This document shows positions 1-7,624 of a stretch of DNA of 34,874 nt, one piece after another. The translations under genes and the position numbers were made by a program. The notes beneath the pieces are model-generated. The model had not been told where the DNA came from, made no database searches, and saw only the letters and a program-made list of their open reading frames with translations. The DNA is from Actinomycetota bacterium (GTDB taxonomy: Bacteria > Actinomycetota > Acidimicrobiia > IMCC26256 > BP-133), in NCBI GenBank assembly GCA_030838785.1, contig JAUZEY010000207.1:1-34874 (forward strand), given 5' to 3'. The number at the start of each line of letters is the position of its first letter. Positions within the stretch are counted from its first letter, which is position 1.

Positions 1-4
1 GTCT

Positions 5-406
5 CTAACTGCTCCAGGCCTGCACGAAGGCCTCGGACAGCCCCCACCAACCGAGGTTCGTGAGCCGGCCGTGGGCGTCGATCACGTCCAGCGCCTGCCA
101 GCGCTCCACCACGGGCGTGAGGATCTCGGTGAGCTCACCCCGGTCGCCACCCTCGGCCTCGGCCACGTAGTCGGCGAGGGAGGGAGCGTCGGCCATGGTG
201 CGCGGTCCCCACAGGGTCAGGGCGGCAACGACGCACAACCAACCCGACGCCTCGAGGCCTTCTACGTCGTCGGTGACGGCGGCCACGTGGCCGAGCCAGG
301 CCTGCTCGTCGTCGGGCATCTTCGGCTTCGGCCGGTCGCCGACTTCCCCCTGGATCCCTTTCAGGACCTCGGCGGCCTCGTCGAGCCCTTCCCGTTCCAG
401 CGCCAT
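5..406 (-). CDS. Hypothetical protein, 133 aa
   Basis: I do not recognise this protein. The track ORF is longer (193 aa), but the ATG at 406 is preceded by a purine-rich GGGGAAGGGG-type ribosome site and the residues upstream of it are Arg/Pro-rich and shadow-like, so I start here. The protein is acidic and soluble, with no signal peptide or membrane segment. The C-terminus (LTNLGWWGLSEAF) resembles the 'LTxLGxWxL' winged-helix-like ending seen in many actinobacterial hypothetical proteins; that resemblance is weak. It is the last minus-strand gene in the window and lies about 380 nt downstream of bldC, so it probably has its own promoter. Confidence 0.6.
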   Translation of the reverse strand: MALEREGLDEAAEVLKGIQGEVGDRPKPKMPDDEQAWLGHVAAVTDDVEGLEASGWLCVVAALTLWGPRTMADAPSLADYVAEAEGGDRGELTEILTPVVERWQALDVIDAHGRLTNLGWWGLSEAFVQAWSS

Positions 407-787
407 GAGCCCCTTCCCCCCCGACAGTCGGCGTCCCCAACAGTAGGGGGGCCGGGACGGGTCGGAACGGGTGTCACCACCCGGTTCCCCGGATCGGGGG
501 AGGGCTCTGGCCGCCGACTTCCGAATTTCGAAACCAAATCTCCGCCGAACTGCCCGTTCTGTCCCGGTTTGCGTGATTCGTCCCACTCGCCGAATCCGGC
601 CACATGGGGCAGAATCGTCAACCGTGGGAGAAACGACGCAAGCGAACCGTCGACCGCCGTCGGCCCGCCCGGTGCAGCCCGGGCGCCCGATGCAACCGTC
701 GCTCCGCTTCCTGGTCCGGCGAATGGCGCGTTCGCGCCGGACGCCGGGGGCCCGGTAGAGCTCAGGGGAAAACCCGGGTTCCGGGTG
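407..787. other. Intergenic region between bldC and the first gene
   Basis: This stretch of 381 nt holds no convincing gene; the ORFs listed here are GC-rich shadows. The bldC-proximal part has short GC palindromes (GGCGC-N4-GCGCC near 726-739, AACCCGGGTT at 771-780) that could help terminate bldC, but there is no clean U-tract. The part from about 515 to 640 has lower GC, with TTTCGAAA at 528-535, and is the likeliest place for the promoter of the 5-406 gene. I cannot assign a specific -35/-10 pair. Confidence 0.4.
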
Positions 788-973
788 CTACGCCCCGAGC
801 TCCTCGACCTGGGTCAGGAACCGGCGGATTTCCGCCGCCCGGAAGCGGCGGTGGCCACCGAGGGTGCGGACAGCCGAAATCTTGCCCGCACGCGCCCAGC
901 GCGTGACGGTCTTGGGGTTGACCTTGAACATCACGGCAACCTCGCTCGGCGTGAGGAGCTCGTTGTCGGCCAT
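788..973 (-). CDS. bldC: BldC-type MerR-like DNA-binding protein
   Basis: A 61-aa protein that is almost entirely one winged-helix DNA-binding domain of the MerR/excisionase type. The sequence runs LLTPSEVAVMFKVNPKTVTRWARAGK, then the wing LGGHRRFRAAEIRRFL, which is the BldC pattern. BldC proteins are small developmental and stress regulators of actinobacteria that lack the MerR effector and dimerisation helix. The ATG at 973 has a good GGGAGGAC ribosome site and gives the usual family length. The gene follows the S51 peptidase gene by 83 nt and has its own candidate promoter with a palindrome in the spacer. Confidence 0.93.
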   Translation of the reverse strand: MADNELLTPSEVAVMFKVNPKTVTRWARAGKISAVRTLGGHRRFRAAEIRRFLTQVEELGA

Positions 974-995
974 TGCAGTTGTCCTCCCAGACGTG

Positions 996-1026
996 TGGAT
1001 AGCCTCGATCAGGGTGATCGGACCAA
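996..1026 (-). promoter_or_regulatory. Candidate bldC promoter with palindromic operator
   Basis: Read on the minus strand, TTGGTC (1026-1021) and TATCCA (1001-996) are separated by 19 nt. The spacer holds the perfect 15-bp palindrome CGATCA-N3-TGATCG (1006-1020). A 19-bp spacer with a dyad operator between -35 and -10 is the classic layout of MerR-regulated promoters. The transcript would start about 16 nt before the bldC ATG, just including its ribosome site. Box matches are by eye. Confidence 0.45.
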
Positions 1027-1056
1027 ACCGCCCGGTACTTGAGGATCCGCCGGCAA

Positions 1057-1791
1057 CTATTTTTCGGCGCTGGGCAGGGACGCGACGCGGGTCCCGGCGG
1101 CGTGGCCGGTCCGGCGCCCGTCGGGCGCCACGATCCACACCTGCCGCCGGCCCTCGACCCGCCACGCCCCGTCGTCGCTGGTCAGGGCGGTGTCCTCGTC
1201 GATCCCGACCAGGGTCTGGCCGGGGGCGAGACCGGCGGCCCGGGCGGCCACGATCCCCGGCCGCCACTGCTCGATGCGGTCGAAGTGGGGGAGGACGACG
1301 AGGCCCGGCACCATCCCCAGCCCGGGCCGGGCGACGCCGGTGCGGGTGTCGTCGGCCACGGCGGTGAGGGCGCAGGCGCCGGCCGAGCACCCGGCCAGGG
1401 CGGCCCCGTCCCGCCAGGCGGCGAGGATGGCGTCCAGCACGGCGGTGCCCCGCAGGGTGTCGGCCAGGTAGCCCGGGTTCCCGCCCGACAGGTAGACGAG
1501 CCCGGCCCCGGCGACCTGAGCGGCGAGCCTCTCGTCGTCGGCGTCGCGCCGGTCCAGCACAACCAGGGGGACGGGCTCGGCGCCGAGCCGGCGGTAGTGG
1601 TCGGTCCCAAGCCGGAGCCAGTAGTCGACCCGATCGGGCCCCTCCTCCCCGGCGGCCGTCGGCAGGAACACGGCCCGGCCCGGGCGCCCGGCCAGCAGGG
1701 CGGCGTCGACCACCTCCATGGCGGGCAGGAACTCGCCGCTCCCGACCAGCGCGATCGGCCCGGCCCCGGCCGGCGAAGGCGCATCCGTCAT
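1057..1791 (-). CDS. Peptidase S51 / cyanophycinase-like protein
   Basis: A 244-aa cytoplasmic protein of the S51 serine peptidase clan (dipeptidase E and cyanophycinase relatives). Visible landmarks are LVGSGEF near the N-terminus, a 'LSGGNPGYL' strand-turn, the nucleophile elbow GCSAGACAL, and GIDEDTAL near the C-terminus, which matches the family core. The family cleaves Asp-containing dipeptides or cyanophycin; which substrate applies here cannot be read from sequence. The ATG at 1791 lies 11 nt after the stop of the GNAT gene, so the two are probably cotranscribed with the thioesterase upstream. No signal peptide is present, arguing against an exported cyanophycinase. Confidence 0.85.
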   Translation of the reverse strand: MTDAPSPAGAGPIALVGSGEFLPAMEVVDAALLAGRPGRAVFLPTAAGEEGPDRVDYWLRLGTDHYRRLGAEPVPLVVLDRRDADDERLAAQVAGAGLVYLSGGNPGYLADTLRGTAVLDAILAAWRDGAALAGCSAGACALTAVADDTRTGVARPGLGMVPGLVVLPHFDRIEQWRPGIVAARAAGLAPGQTLVGIDEDTALTSDDGAWRVEGRRQVWIVAPDGRRTGHAAGTRVASLPSAEK

Positions 1792-1802
1792 GGGCGGGCA
1801 GA

Positions 1803-2549
1803 CTACGGCGCCACCCGACGGGCCGCGGCCAGACCTCCCGCAGGAATTCCGGAGCGGCGGGCCAGGGCGGCGACCAGGGCCGGGAGCGGGGAGCCCTGCA
1901 GCGCCTCGATCCGGGGCCGGAGAGGGAGCCGGTAGGCGAAGACACCGCCGCCGTCGGGCCGGAGGGTGGCGCCGCCCCGGGCCAGCATCCGGCGGGATGA
2001 GATGTTCTCGCCGAGGACGAGGCCCTCGAAGCGGTCGAGGCCGTGGGCCATGCCGTCGAGGACGGCGACGTCGAGCAGCAGCCCGCCGAGACCGCGCCCC
2101 TGGTAGTCGTCGATCACCGTGATGGCCAGGTCCGCCACCACCGGATCGGCGTCGGTGCGGACCCAGCGCATGACGCCGGCCCCGATCGGTCCGGCCGGCT
2201 CGTCGACCAGCGCCCCGAACGCCCGGTGGTGGAGGCCGTCCACGGCGGTGAGGAAGGCCAGCATCGAGTCGGTCAGGCGGGGGACCGGGGAGAGGAAGCG
2301 CCGGTACCGGCTCTGTTTCGACAGCCGGGCGAAGGCGGCCACCAGCAGGTCGCCGTCGCCGGGGAGGAACGGCCGGAGGGTGATGTCGGTGCCGTCGGTG
2401 AGGCGCAGGTGGCCGGCGGGGTCGACGACCATCCAGCGGTGCCCGTCGCCGTCGGCCGGTTCTTCCCGGTCCGGCCGCCAGCCCCGGGGGAGGAGCGGCC
2501 CGTCGCCCCAGGGATCGGCCGGCCTGGCGGACCCGATCGGGGGGCTCAC
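1803..2549 (-). CDS. GNAT-family N-acetyltransferase
   Basis: A 248-aa GNAT protein. The acetyl-CoA site is the VIDDYQGRGLGGLLLDVAVL stretch (Q-x-x-G-x-G), followed by the usual 'F.G.VL.EN' strand. The N-terminal half carries LTDGTDITLRPFLPGD and SRYRRFLSP, shared with the second GNAT gene at 23485-24201, so the two are paralogues. I chose the GTG at 2549 because it overlaps the thioesterase stop as GTGA; a shorter start at the internal MVVDPAGH is possible, since the first ~35 residues are low in conservation signals. The substrate is unknown. It sits in a thioesterase-GNAT-S51 operon. Confidence 0.8.
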   Translation of the reverse strand: MSPPIGSARPADPWGDGPLLPRGWRPDREEPADGDGHRWMVVDPAGHLRLTDGTDITLRPFLPGDGDLLVAAFARLSKQSRYRRFLSPVPRLTDSMLAFLTAVDGLHHRAFGALVDEPAGPIGAGVMRWVRTDADPVVADLAITVIDDYQGRGLGGLLLDVAVLDGMAHGLDRFEGLVLGENISSRRMLARGGATLRPDGGGVFAYRLPLRPRIEALQGSPLPALVAALARRSGIPAGGLAAARRVAP

Positions 2550-3004
2550 GGCGCCACCGGGGCCTTCGGGTAGAGCACCATCTGCGTGCAGCGGAAGAGG
2601 GCGAGGACCCGACCCGACCCGTCCGCGACCTCGGCGTCCCACACCTGGGTGCTCCGGCCGCCATGCACCAGCCAGGCCCGGCAGGCGATGACCTCGCCGG
2701 CCGGCGCCGTTCCCATGAAGTTCGACTTGAGCTCGAGGGTGGTGAAACCGGTCGCCCCGGCGGGGAGGGAGACCTGGCAGCCGTACCCGCACGACGTGTC
2801 GACGAGGGCGATCACCGAGGCGGCGTGGAGGAACCCGTTGGGGGCCATGTGCTTCGGCGCGATCGGGAGCCGGCTGCGGACGAGCGAAGGCTCGACCGAG
2901 TCGAACTGGAGGCCGAGCAGGCCCGGGAGGAGATCACGGCCGGCCTGCTCGAAGTCGGCGGCGGTGGCTCCTCCCGCCGAGCCGTTCCTTGCGAGTTGTG
3001 TCAT
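2546..3004 (-). CDS. PaaI-like hotdog-fold thioesterase
   Basis: A 152-aa single hotdog domain. The stretch 'HMAPNGFLHAASVIALVDTSCGYG' is the characteristic long helix with the catalytic-region Asn/His of PaaI/YdiI-type acyl-CoA thioesterases, followed by TTLELKSNFMG (substrate-gate strand) and a C-terminal 'ALFRCTQMVLYPK' strand. It is expected to hydrolyse acyl- or aryl-CoA thioesters in the cytoplasm. The ATG at 3004 lies only 7 nt past a candidate -10 box, so the mRNA may be leaderless. It diverges from an HxlR regulator, the likely controller, and overlaps the GNAT gene downstream. Confidence 0.85.
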   Translation of the reverse strand: MTQLARNGSAGGATAADFEQAGRDLLPGLLGLQFDSVEPSLVRSRLPIAPKHMAPNGFLHAASVIALVDTSCGYGCQVSLPAGATGFTTLELKSNFMGTAPAGEVIACRAWLVHGGRSTQVWDAEVADGSGRVLALFRCTQMVLYPKAPVAP

Positions 3005-3005
3005 G

Positions 3006-3050
3006 CAACGGAGTATACCGACTCCATTGCTTGATGCAACGAACTACGAT
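3006..3050. promoter_or_regulatory. Divergent promoters and operators, thioesterase / HxlR
   Basis: On the minus strand TTGCAT (3039-3034), a 16-nt spacer and TATACT (3017-3012) precede the thioesterase ATG by 7 nt. On the plus strand TACGAT (3045-3050) lies 6 nt before the HxlR ATG. Two dyads are present: CAAcGGAGT-N6-ACTCCaTTG (3006-3029, one mismatched pair) covering the minus -10, and TTGC-N5-GCAA (3027-3039) covering the minus -35. These are good candidate HxlR operators; both genes would be leaderless. Confidence 0.6.
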
Positions 3051-3056
3051 GAACAT

Positions 3057-3584
3057 ATGCGTCGTACGAGCTTCGCCGGGATGAACTGTTCGGTGGCCGG
3101 GGCCCTCGAGATCGTCGGGGAGTGGTGGACGTTTCTCGTGCTGCGCGACGCCTTCCTCGGCGTGCGGCGCTTCGAAGACTTCCAGCGCCGCCTCGGCATC
3201 GCCCGCAACGTCCTCACCTCACGTCTCCAGACCCTGGTCGGCCACGGCATCCTCGAGCGCCGGCGCTACCAGGAGCGGCCGGAGCGCTACGAGTACCGCC
3301 TGACCGACAAGGGCCTGGAGCTCCACCCGATCCTGGTGTCGCTGATGCAGTGGGGCGACAAGTGGGCCGGCGTGGCCGACGCGCCCCCGATGGTGCTCGT
3401 CCACAAGGGCTGCGGACACCCGAGCGCCCCCCGCATGGTGTGCGACCACTGCGGCGACCCCGTCCACGCCCGCGACCTGCAGCCCGTCACCGGCCCCGGC
3501 TGGAACGACGGCGAGGAGCTCGCTCCCCACCTCGTCCAGTGCCGCGCCGCCCCCACGCCCACCGCCCCCACGCCCACCGCCTAG
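3057..3584 (+). CDS. HxlR-family transcriptional regulator
   Basis: A 175-aa winged-helix regulator. The N-terminal ~100 residues have the HxlR pattern: C near the start (GMNCSVAGALEIVGEWWTFLVLRDAF), FEDFQRRLGIARNVLTSRLQTLVGHGILERR (recognition helix) and the wing YEYRLTDKGLELHPIL. The C-terminal ~70 residues add a probable zinc-binding segment (GCGH...CDHCGDPVHARDL), common in actinobacterial HxlR proteins. The ORF track begins far upstream at 2586; I use the ATG at 3057 because the HxlR fold starts there and a -10 box lies 6 nt before it. It probably controls itself and the divergent thioesterase operon. The C-terminus is a Pro/Thr tandem repeat. Confidence 0.9.
   Translation: MRRTSFAGMNCSVAGALEIVGEWWTFLVLRDAFLGVRRFEDFQRRLGIARNVLTSRLQTLVGHGILERRRYQERPERYEYRLTDKGLELHPILVSLMQWGDKWAGVADAPPMVLVHKGCGHPSAPRMVCDHCGDPVHARDLQPVTGPGWNDGEELAPHLVQCRAAPTPTAPTPTA
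3549..3578 (+). repeat. 15-bp tandem repeat x2 at the 3' end of the HxlR gene
   Basis: Two identical 15-bp units (GCCCCCACGCCCACC) lie in frame immediately before the stop and encode repeated APTPT. It is one of several in-frame short repeats at or near gene ends in this window. Confidence 0.9.
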
Positions 3585-3600
3585 ACATCCCCATTAGCAG

Positions 3601-4710
3601 TCAGGGCCGACGCCGTCTCATGCCCCGAACCGGGGGGCGGTGCCGCAGGGCGGGGGAGCGGTCGGAGATCCAGGGGGCGTAGGGCGCCATCACGAATCCG
3701 GCCATGATCACCAGCACGGTGTCGTAGTTCACCCGCCAGCCCGAGAAGTCGCGCCAGGCCTGGTCCCGGTCGCCCCGGAGGGGGAGCCCGGCCGCGGCCA
3801 GGTGGTCGTAGACGGCGTCGTACTCTTCCCGGCTGATGGAGATCGGGTCGCCGGGGGAGGGTGAAGGGTCGTAGGGGATGTCGTAGAAGTCGGCGATCCG
3901 TCGCAGGGCCAGGTAGCCGCCCCGGACGCAGAGTTCCGCCGACGGGCTGCGGGCGACGTCGAGCGTGCTGGCATAGATCGACGCCGTGTCGAGCACCACT
4001 CCGGCGGCGATGATCCACGACCGTTCGGGCTGCGGGGAGCGGAAGAACGGCAGCCCGGCGAAGCTGGTGTGGGTCTCCTCGATGTCGACGAACCAGTCGA
4101 GCCACGGCCGCCAGACGTCCATCTCCATCTGGTCGAGCCCCTTGATGGCCTGGAAGCGGCTGAGCATCTCGGCCGGCGTGGGCGGTGAGCCGGCCAGGAT
4201 CGTCACCAGGGCCACCGAATGCTCCCGGCGGGAGAAGGCGCCGTACATCGACGGCAGGTAGGTGATGAGCAGGGCCAGCAGGATGAGGCCGAGCACCGCC
4301 TCGGCGAAGGCCAACACGGTCGTCGGCAGGTCGGGGGCCCGCAGGAAGCCGAGCGTGAGCAGCGACGAGCCGCTGGTCACGAAGGCGGTCCGGAGGGGCT
4401 GCACACCCAGGGCCCAGAACATGGCCGTGAACCCCACGAGCGTGAGGGCCAGCCACACCACCGGCAGCACGATGAGCGTGAGGGGGGCGTACAGGGCCAT
4501 GCCCCGGTCGCGCTCCTCGTAGGTGTCGGCGAACCGGCTCCGGAACTCGAAGAACCGCCGCATCGTGAGGAAGACGATCCGGGTCAGGCGGACGGGCACC
4601 CCCCGGGGCACGACCACCGTGCTGACGGCCGACAGGAAGACGGCCGTCGACCAGGCCAGTCCGGCGGCGAAGGCGGCGATGGCGGCCACGGTGCAACCCG
4701 GACAGTTCAC
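3601..4710 (-). CDS. Membrane protein with ion-channel-like pore segment
   Basis: A 369-aa protein with about four or five membrane helices: residues ~5-35, two helices around 70-110, one after the pore-like loop at ~135-165, and one near the C-terminus (VLVIMAGFVMAPYAPW). The segment FVTSGSSLLTLGF followed by a helix with LALLITYLPSMY looks like the pore loop and inner helix of two-TM potassium channels, except that the filter reads TLGF rather than T-V-G-Y-G. The soluble ~200-residue region between is unassigned. The start is GTG (4708-4710) with only a weak ribosome site. The gene converges on the HxlR gene with a 16-nt gap. Channel function is a hypothesis. Confidence 0.6.
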   Translation of the reverse strand: MNCPGCTVAAIAAFAAGLAWSTAVFLSAVSTVVVPRGVPVRLTRIVFLTMRRFFEFRSRFADTYEERDRGMALYAPLTLIVLPVVWLALTLVGFTAMFWALGVQPLRTAFVTSGSSLLTLGFLRAPDLPTTVLAFAEAVLGLILLALLITYLPSMYGAFSRREHSVALVTILAGSPPTPAEMLSRFQAIKGLDQMEMDVWRPWLDWFVDIEETHTSFAGLPFFRSPQPERSWIIAAGVVLDTASIYASTLDVARSPSAELCVRGGYLALRRIADFYDIPYDPSPSPGDPISISREEYDAVYDHLAAAGLPLRGDRDQAWRDFSGWRVNYDTVLVIMAGFVMAPYAPWISDRSPALRHRPPVRGMRRRRP

Positions 4711-4790
4711 CTGACGCGCCCCATACCTCGACCGCCCGGCAGGCCGCGACGGGACAAACCTCGGGCCGCGGCGCAGGAAATCGAGGAAAC

Positions 4791-4848
4791 TTGTCTAATT
4801 CTCAGGCGTTCCGATAAAGTCAATCGACTTGGTAGACAACTCGGGAGG
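4791..4848 (+). promoter_or_regulatory. Promoter/operator of the sulfonate-type ABC operon
   Basis: TTGTCT (4791-4796), an 18-nt spacer and TAAAGT (4815-4820) form a plausible promoter. Two dyads surround it: TTGTCTA (4791-4797) with TAGACAA (4833-4839), 35 nt apart, and AAGTC-N4-GACTT (4817-4830) across the -10 and start site. A GGGAGG ribosome site follows at 4843-4848. The Rrf2 regulator encoded in the same operon is the obvious candidate to bind here. Confidence 0.5.
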
Positions 4849-4856
4849 CTCCGAAG

Positions 4857-5924
4857 GTGAAGATGCATCGTCGCATGCGGACGGGCGTGGCGGTCGGCCT
4901 GCTGGCCGCGCTGGCCCTGGCCGGCTGTGGATCAGATTCCAAGAAGTCTGCCGAGGGCGGCGCCGTCAAGGGTGCCGAGAAGGTGACCCTCCGCCTCGGC
5001 TACTTCACGAACATCACCCATGCCTCGGCGCTGGTGGGTCTGGAGAAGGGCATCTTCGCCGACAAGCTCGGCCCGAACGTGACCCTGACCCCGAGCGTCT
5101 TCGCCGCCGGGCCGGCCGCCGTGGAGGCCATCTTCAGCGGCGCCATCGACGCCACCTACGTCGGGCCCAACCCGGCCATCAACGCCTTCGCCAAGAGCAA
5201 CGGTGAAGCGGTCCGGATCATCTCCGGGGCCACCTCCGGCGGAGCGTTCCTGGTGGTGAACCCGTCCATCGCCAAGCCGGCCGACCTCAAGGGCAAGAAG
5301 GTCGCCACCCCCCAGCTGGGCAACACGCAGGACGTGGCGCTGCGCAGCTGGCTCAAGGCCAACAAGCTCTCCAGCGACACCCAGGGCGGCGGTGACGTCT
5401 CGGTCGTGCCCCAGGACAACGCCCAGGCGCTGGAGGCCTTCAAGGCGGGGTCGATCGCCGGGGCCTGGGTGCCCGAGCCCTGGGCCACCCGCATGGTGCA
5501 GGAGGGCAAGGGGAAGGTCCTCGTCGACGAGAAGACCCTCTGGCCCGGCGGGCAGTTCGTGACCACCCAGCTCATGGTGCGGACCGCGTTCCTGAAGGAC
5601 CACCCGGACGTCGTCCAGCACCTCCTCGAGGGCCAGGTGGCGGCCACCGACTTCCTCAACGCCAACCCGGCCGAGGCCAAGACGCTGGCCAACCAGGCCA
5701 TCCAGAAGGTGGCCGGGAAGGCCCTGCCCCAGGCCGTCCTCGACGCCGCCTGGCCCAACATGACCTTCACCAACGACCCCATCGCCGCCAGCCTCCGCAA
5801 GGGCGCCGACAACGCCAAGGCCGTCGGTCTCCTCGACGCCGGCACCAAGCTCGACGGGATCTACGACCTGACGCTGCTGAACAAGGTCCTGAAGGCGGCC
5901 GGCAAGCCGGAGGTGAAGTCGTGA
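4857..5924 (+). CDS. ABC transporter substrate-binding lipoprotein, SsuA/NMT1-like
   Basis: A 355-aa periplasmic-type binding protein. A lipoprotein signal peptide ends in the lipobox LALAGC with Cys24 as the lipidation site. The mature part has the NMT1/SsuA fold: LRLGYFTNITHASALVGLEKGIF, then AGPAAVEAIFSGAIDATYVGPNPAINAF, then DLKGKKVATPQLGNTQDVALRSWL. This family binds aliphatic sulfonates, taurine, nitrate or pyrimidine precursors. The coupling to an Rrf2 regulator and a mycothiol-type deacetylase makes a sulfur source likely, but that is inference. Start is GTG at 4857 with GGGAGG 8 nt upstream. The stop overlaps the ATPase gene start. Confidence 0.88.
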   Translation: MKMHRRMRTGVAVGLLAALALAGCGSDSKKSAEGGAVKGAEKVTLRLGYFTNITHASALVGLEKGIFADKLGPNVTLTPSVFAAGPAAVEAIFSGAIDATYVGPNPAINAFAKSNGEAVRIISGATSGGAFLVVNPSIAKPADLKGKKVATPQLGNTQDVALRSWLKANKLSSDTQGGGDVSVVPQDNAQALEAFKAGSIAGAWVPEPWATRMVQEGKGKVLVDEKTLWPGGQFVTTQLMVRTAFLKDHPDVVQHLLEGQVAATDFLNANPAEAKTLANQAIQKVAGKALPQAVLDAAWPNMTFTNDPIAASLRKGADNAKAVGLLDAGTKLDGIYDLTLLNKVLKAAGKPEVKS

Positions 5925-6724
5925 GTGCGCTCCGTCTGAGCCCGGGGCGCGCCGCCGAGACCACCTCGGCTCCCGCCCCCGGCAGCCCGGCCATCTCGGT
6001 CGACGCCGTGACCAAGGTCTACGGGCCCCGGGGCAACCACACCTTCGCCCTCGACCGCATCTCCCTCGAGGTGGCCCCGGGCGAGTTCTGCTGCCTGGTC
6101 GGCGCCTCCGGCTGCGGCAAGAGCACGCTCCTCAACCTGCTGGCCGGGCTCGACTCGCCGGCCGCCGGCACGGTGGCGGTCCACGGCCGTACCTCGCTCA
6201 TGTTCCAGGAGTCGGCGCTGTTCCCCTGGCTGTCGGTGCGGGGCAACATCAACCTGGCCCTGCGGCTGGCCGGCGTCCCCAAGGGCGAGCGCTACGACCG
6301 GGCCAGTGAGCTGCTCCGCATGGTGCGGCTCAAGGGCTTCGGCGGCAAGCGGCCCCACGAGCTCTCCGGCGGCATGCGCCAGCGGGTGGCGCTGGCCCGG
6401 TCCCTGGCCCAGAACGCCTCCGTCCTCCTCATGGACGAGCCGTTCGGCGCCCTCGACGCCATCACCCGCGACCTGCTCCACGACGAGCTCGAGCGGGTGT
6501 GGCAGGAGACCGGCCTGTCGGTCGTGTTCGTGACCCACAACGTGCGGGAGGCCGTCCGCCTCGGCGACCGGGTGCTGGTGCTGTCGAGCCGCCCCGGCCG
6601 CGTCGTCGACGAGTTCCCCGTCGACATCCCCCGTCCCCGTCGCCTCGACGACGCCGAGGTGTCCTCCCTGTCCGGCACCATCACGGACCGTCTCCGCCAG
6701 GAGGTGCGCCGCCATGGCGCTTGA
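5921..6724 (+). CDS. ABC transporter ATP-binding protein, SsuB/TauB-like
   Basis: A 267-aa nucleotide-binding subunit. All motifs are intact: Walker A GASGCGKST (61-69), Q-loop MFQESALFPW, signature LSGGMRQRVALARSLAQ, Walker B VLLMDEPFGALD and H-switch VFVTHNVREA. The 'FPWLSVRGNI' after the Q-loop is typical of SsuB/TauB/NrtD-type ATPases. GTG at 5921 overlaps the preceding stop (GTGA); the ~25 residues before the ABC domain are Pro/Ala-rich. It energises the importer formed with the flanking binding protein and permease. Confidence 0.93.
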   Translation: MSALRLSPGRAAETTSAPAPGSPAISVDAVTKVYGPRGNHTFALDRISLEVAPGEFCCLVGASGCGKSTLLNLLAGLDSPAAGTVAVHGRTSLMFQESALFPWLSVRGNINLALRLAGVPKGERYDRASELLRMVRLKGFGGKRPHELSGGMRQRVALARSLAQNASVLLMDEPFGALDAITRDLLHDELERVWQETGLSVVFVTHNVREAVRLGDRVLVLSSRPGRVVDEFPVDIPRPRRLDDAEVSSLSGTITDRLRQEVRRHGA

Positions 6725-7616
6725 GATCCAGGATCCCCCCGTCCTGAGTGACCGGGAGGCCGAGATCGCCGGCCTCGACGCCCTCGACGTCCCCCTCGCC
6801 TCGGCCCGGGGCAAGCTGGCCCGGGCCTGGGAGGGCCTGTGGCCCAAGCTGACCGCCCTGGGGCTGTTCCTGTTCGCCTGGCAGGCCATCGTCTGGTCCC
6901 ACTGGAAGCCGGACTACGTCCTGCCCGGCCCCATGACGGTGCTGAACAAGATGTGGCACGACCTCGTCGACACCGGCGGTGCCGCCGGGCCGCACGTCCT
7001 GCTCCACGCCGCCGGCACGACGATGCAGCGGGCCGTGGTCGGCTACGGCATGTCGGTCGTCATCGGCGTGGTCGTGGGCCTGGCCGTGTCCCGCAGCCGG
7101 ATCCTCCGGGCCGGCGTCGGGTCGATGATCACCGGCCTGCAGACCATGCCGACGATCGCCTGGCTGCCGCTGGCCGTGCTGCTGTTCAAGCTGTCCGAGA
7201 CCGCCATCACCTTCGTGGTCGTCATGGGGGCGGCGCCGGCCATCGCCAACGGCGTCATCTCCGGGGTGGACCACATCCCGCCGGTCCTGCTGCGGGCGGG
7301 CCGGGTGCTCGGGGCCAGGGGCCTCAGTGCCTACCGTTTCATCATCCTTCCCGCCGCCCTCCCGGGCCTCGTGGCCGGGCTGAAGCAGGGCTGGGCCTTC
7401 GCCTGGCGGTCCCTCATGGCCGGTGAGTTGATCGTCATCATCGCCCACAAGCCGTCGCTCGGGGTCCGGCTGCAGAACGCCCGGGACTTCTCCGACGCCC
7501 CCGGCCTCATGGCCGCCATGCTGGCCATCTTCGTCATCGGCGTCGTCATCGACTCGCTCTTCTTCGGCGTCCTCGAGCGGGGCATCCGCCGCCGCTGGGG
7601 CCTGGGCAGCCGGTAG
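6714..7616 (+). CDS. ABC transporter permease, SsuC/TauC-like
   Basis: A 300-aa inner-membrane subunit with about six helices. The cytoplasmic coupling (EAA) loop is visible as GARGLSAYRFIILPAALPGLVAGLKQGW. The PGPMTVLNKMWHDL segment after helix 1 is characteristic of the SsuC/TauC/NrtB group. The ATG at 6714 overlaps the ATPase gene by 11 nt, so translation is likely coupled. The N-terminal ~45 residues are charged and cytoplasmic. Confidence 0.92.
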   Translation: MALEIQDPPVLSDREAEIAGLDALDVPLASARGKLARAWEGLWPKLTALGLFLFAWQAIVWSHWKPDYVLPGPMTVLNKMWHDLVDTGGAAGPHVLLHAAGTTMQRAVVGYGMSVVIGVVVGLAVSRSRILRAGVGSMITGLQTMPTIAWLPLAVLLFKLSETAITFVVVMGAAPAIANGVISGVDHIPPVLLRAGRVLGARGLSAYRFIILPAALPGLVAGLKQGWAFAWRSLMAGELIVIIAHKPSLGVRLQNARDFSDAPGLMAAMLAIFVIGVVIDSLFFGVLERGIRRRWGLGSR

Positions 7617-7624
7617 CTACGACG

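Noticed and set aside
71-1042. 323-aa plus-strand ORF
   Set aside because: It runs antisense to the minus-strand bldC and first gene, and its Gly/Pro/Arg-rich content is typical of high-GC shadow frames.
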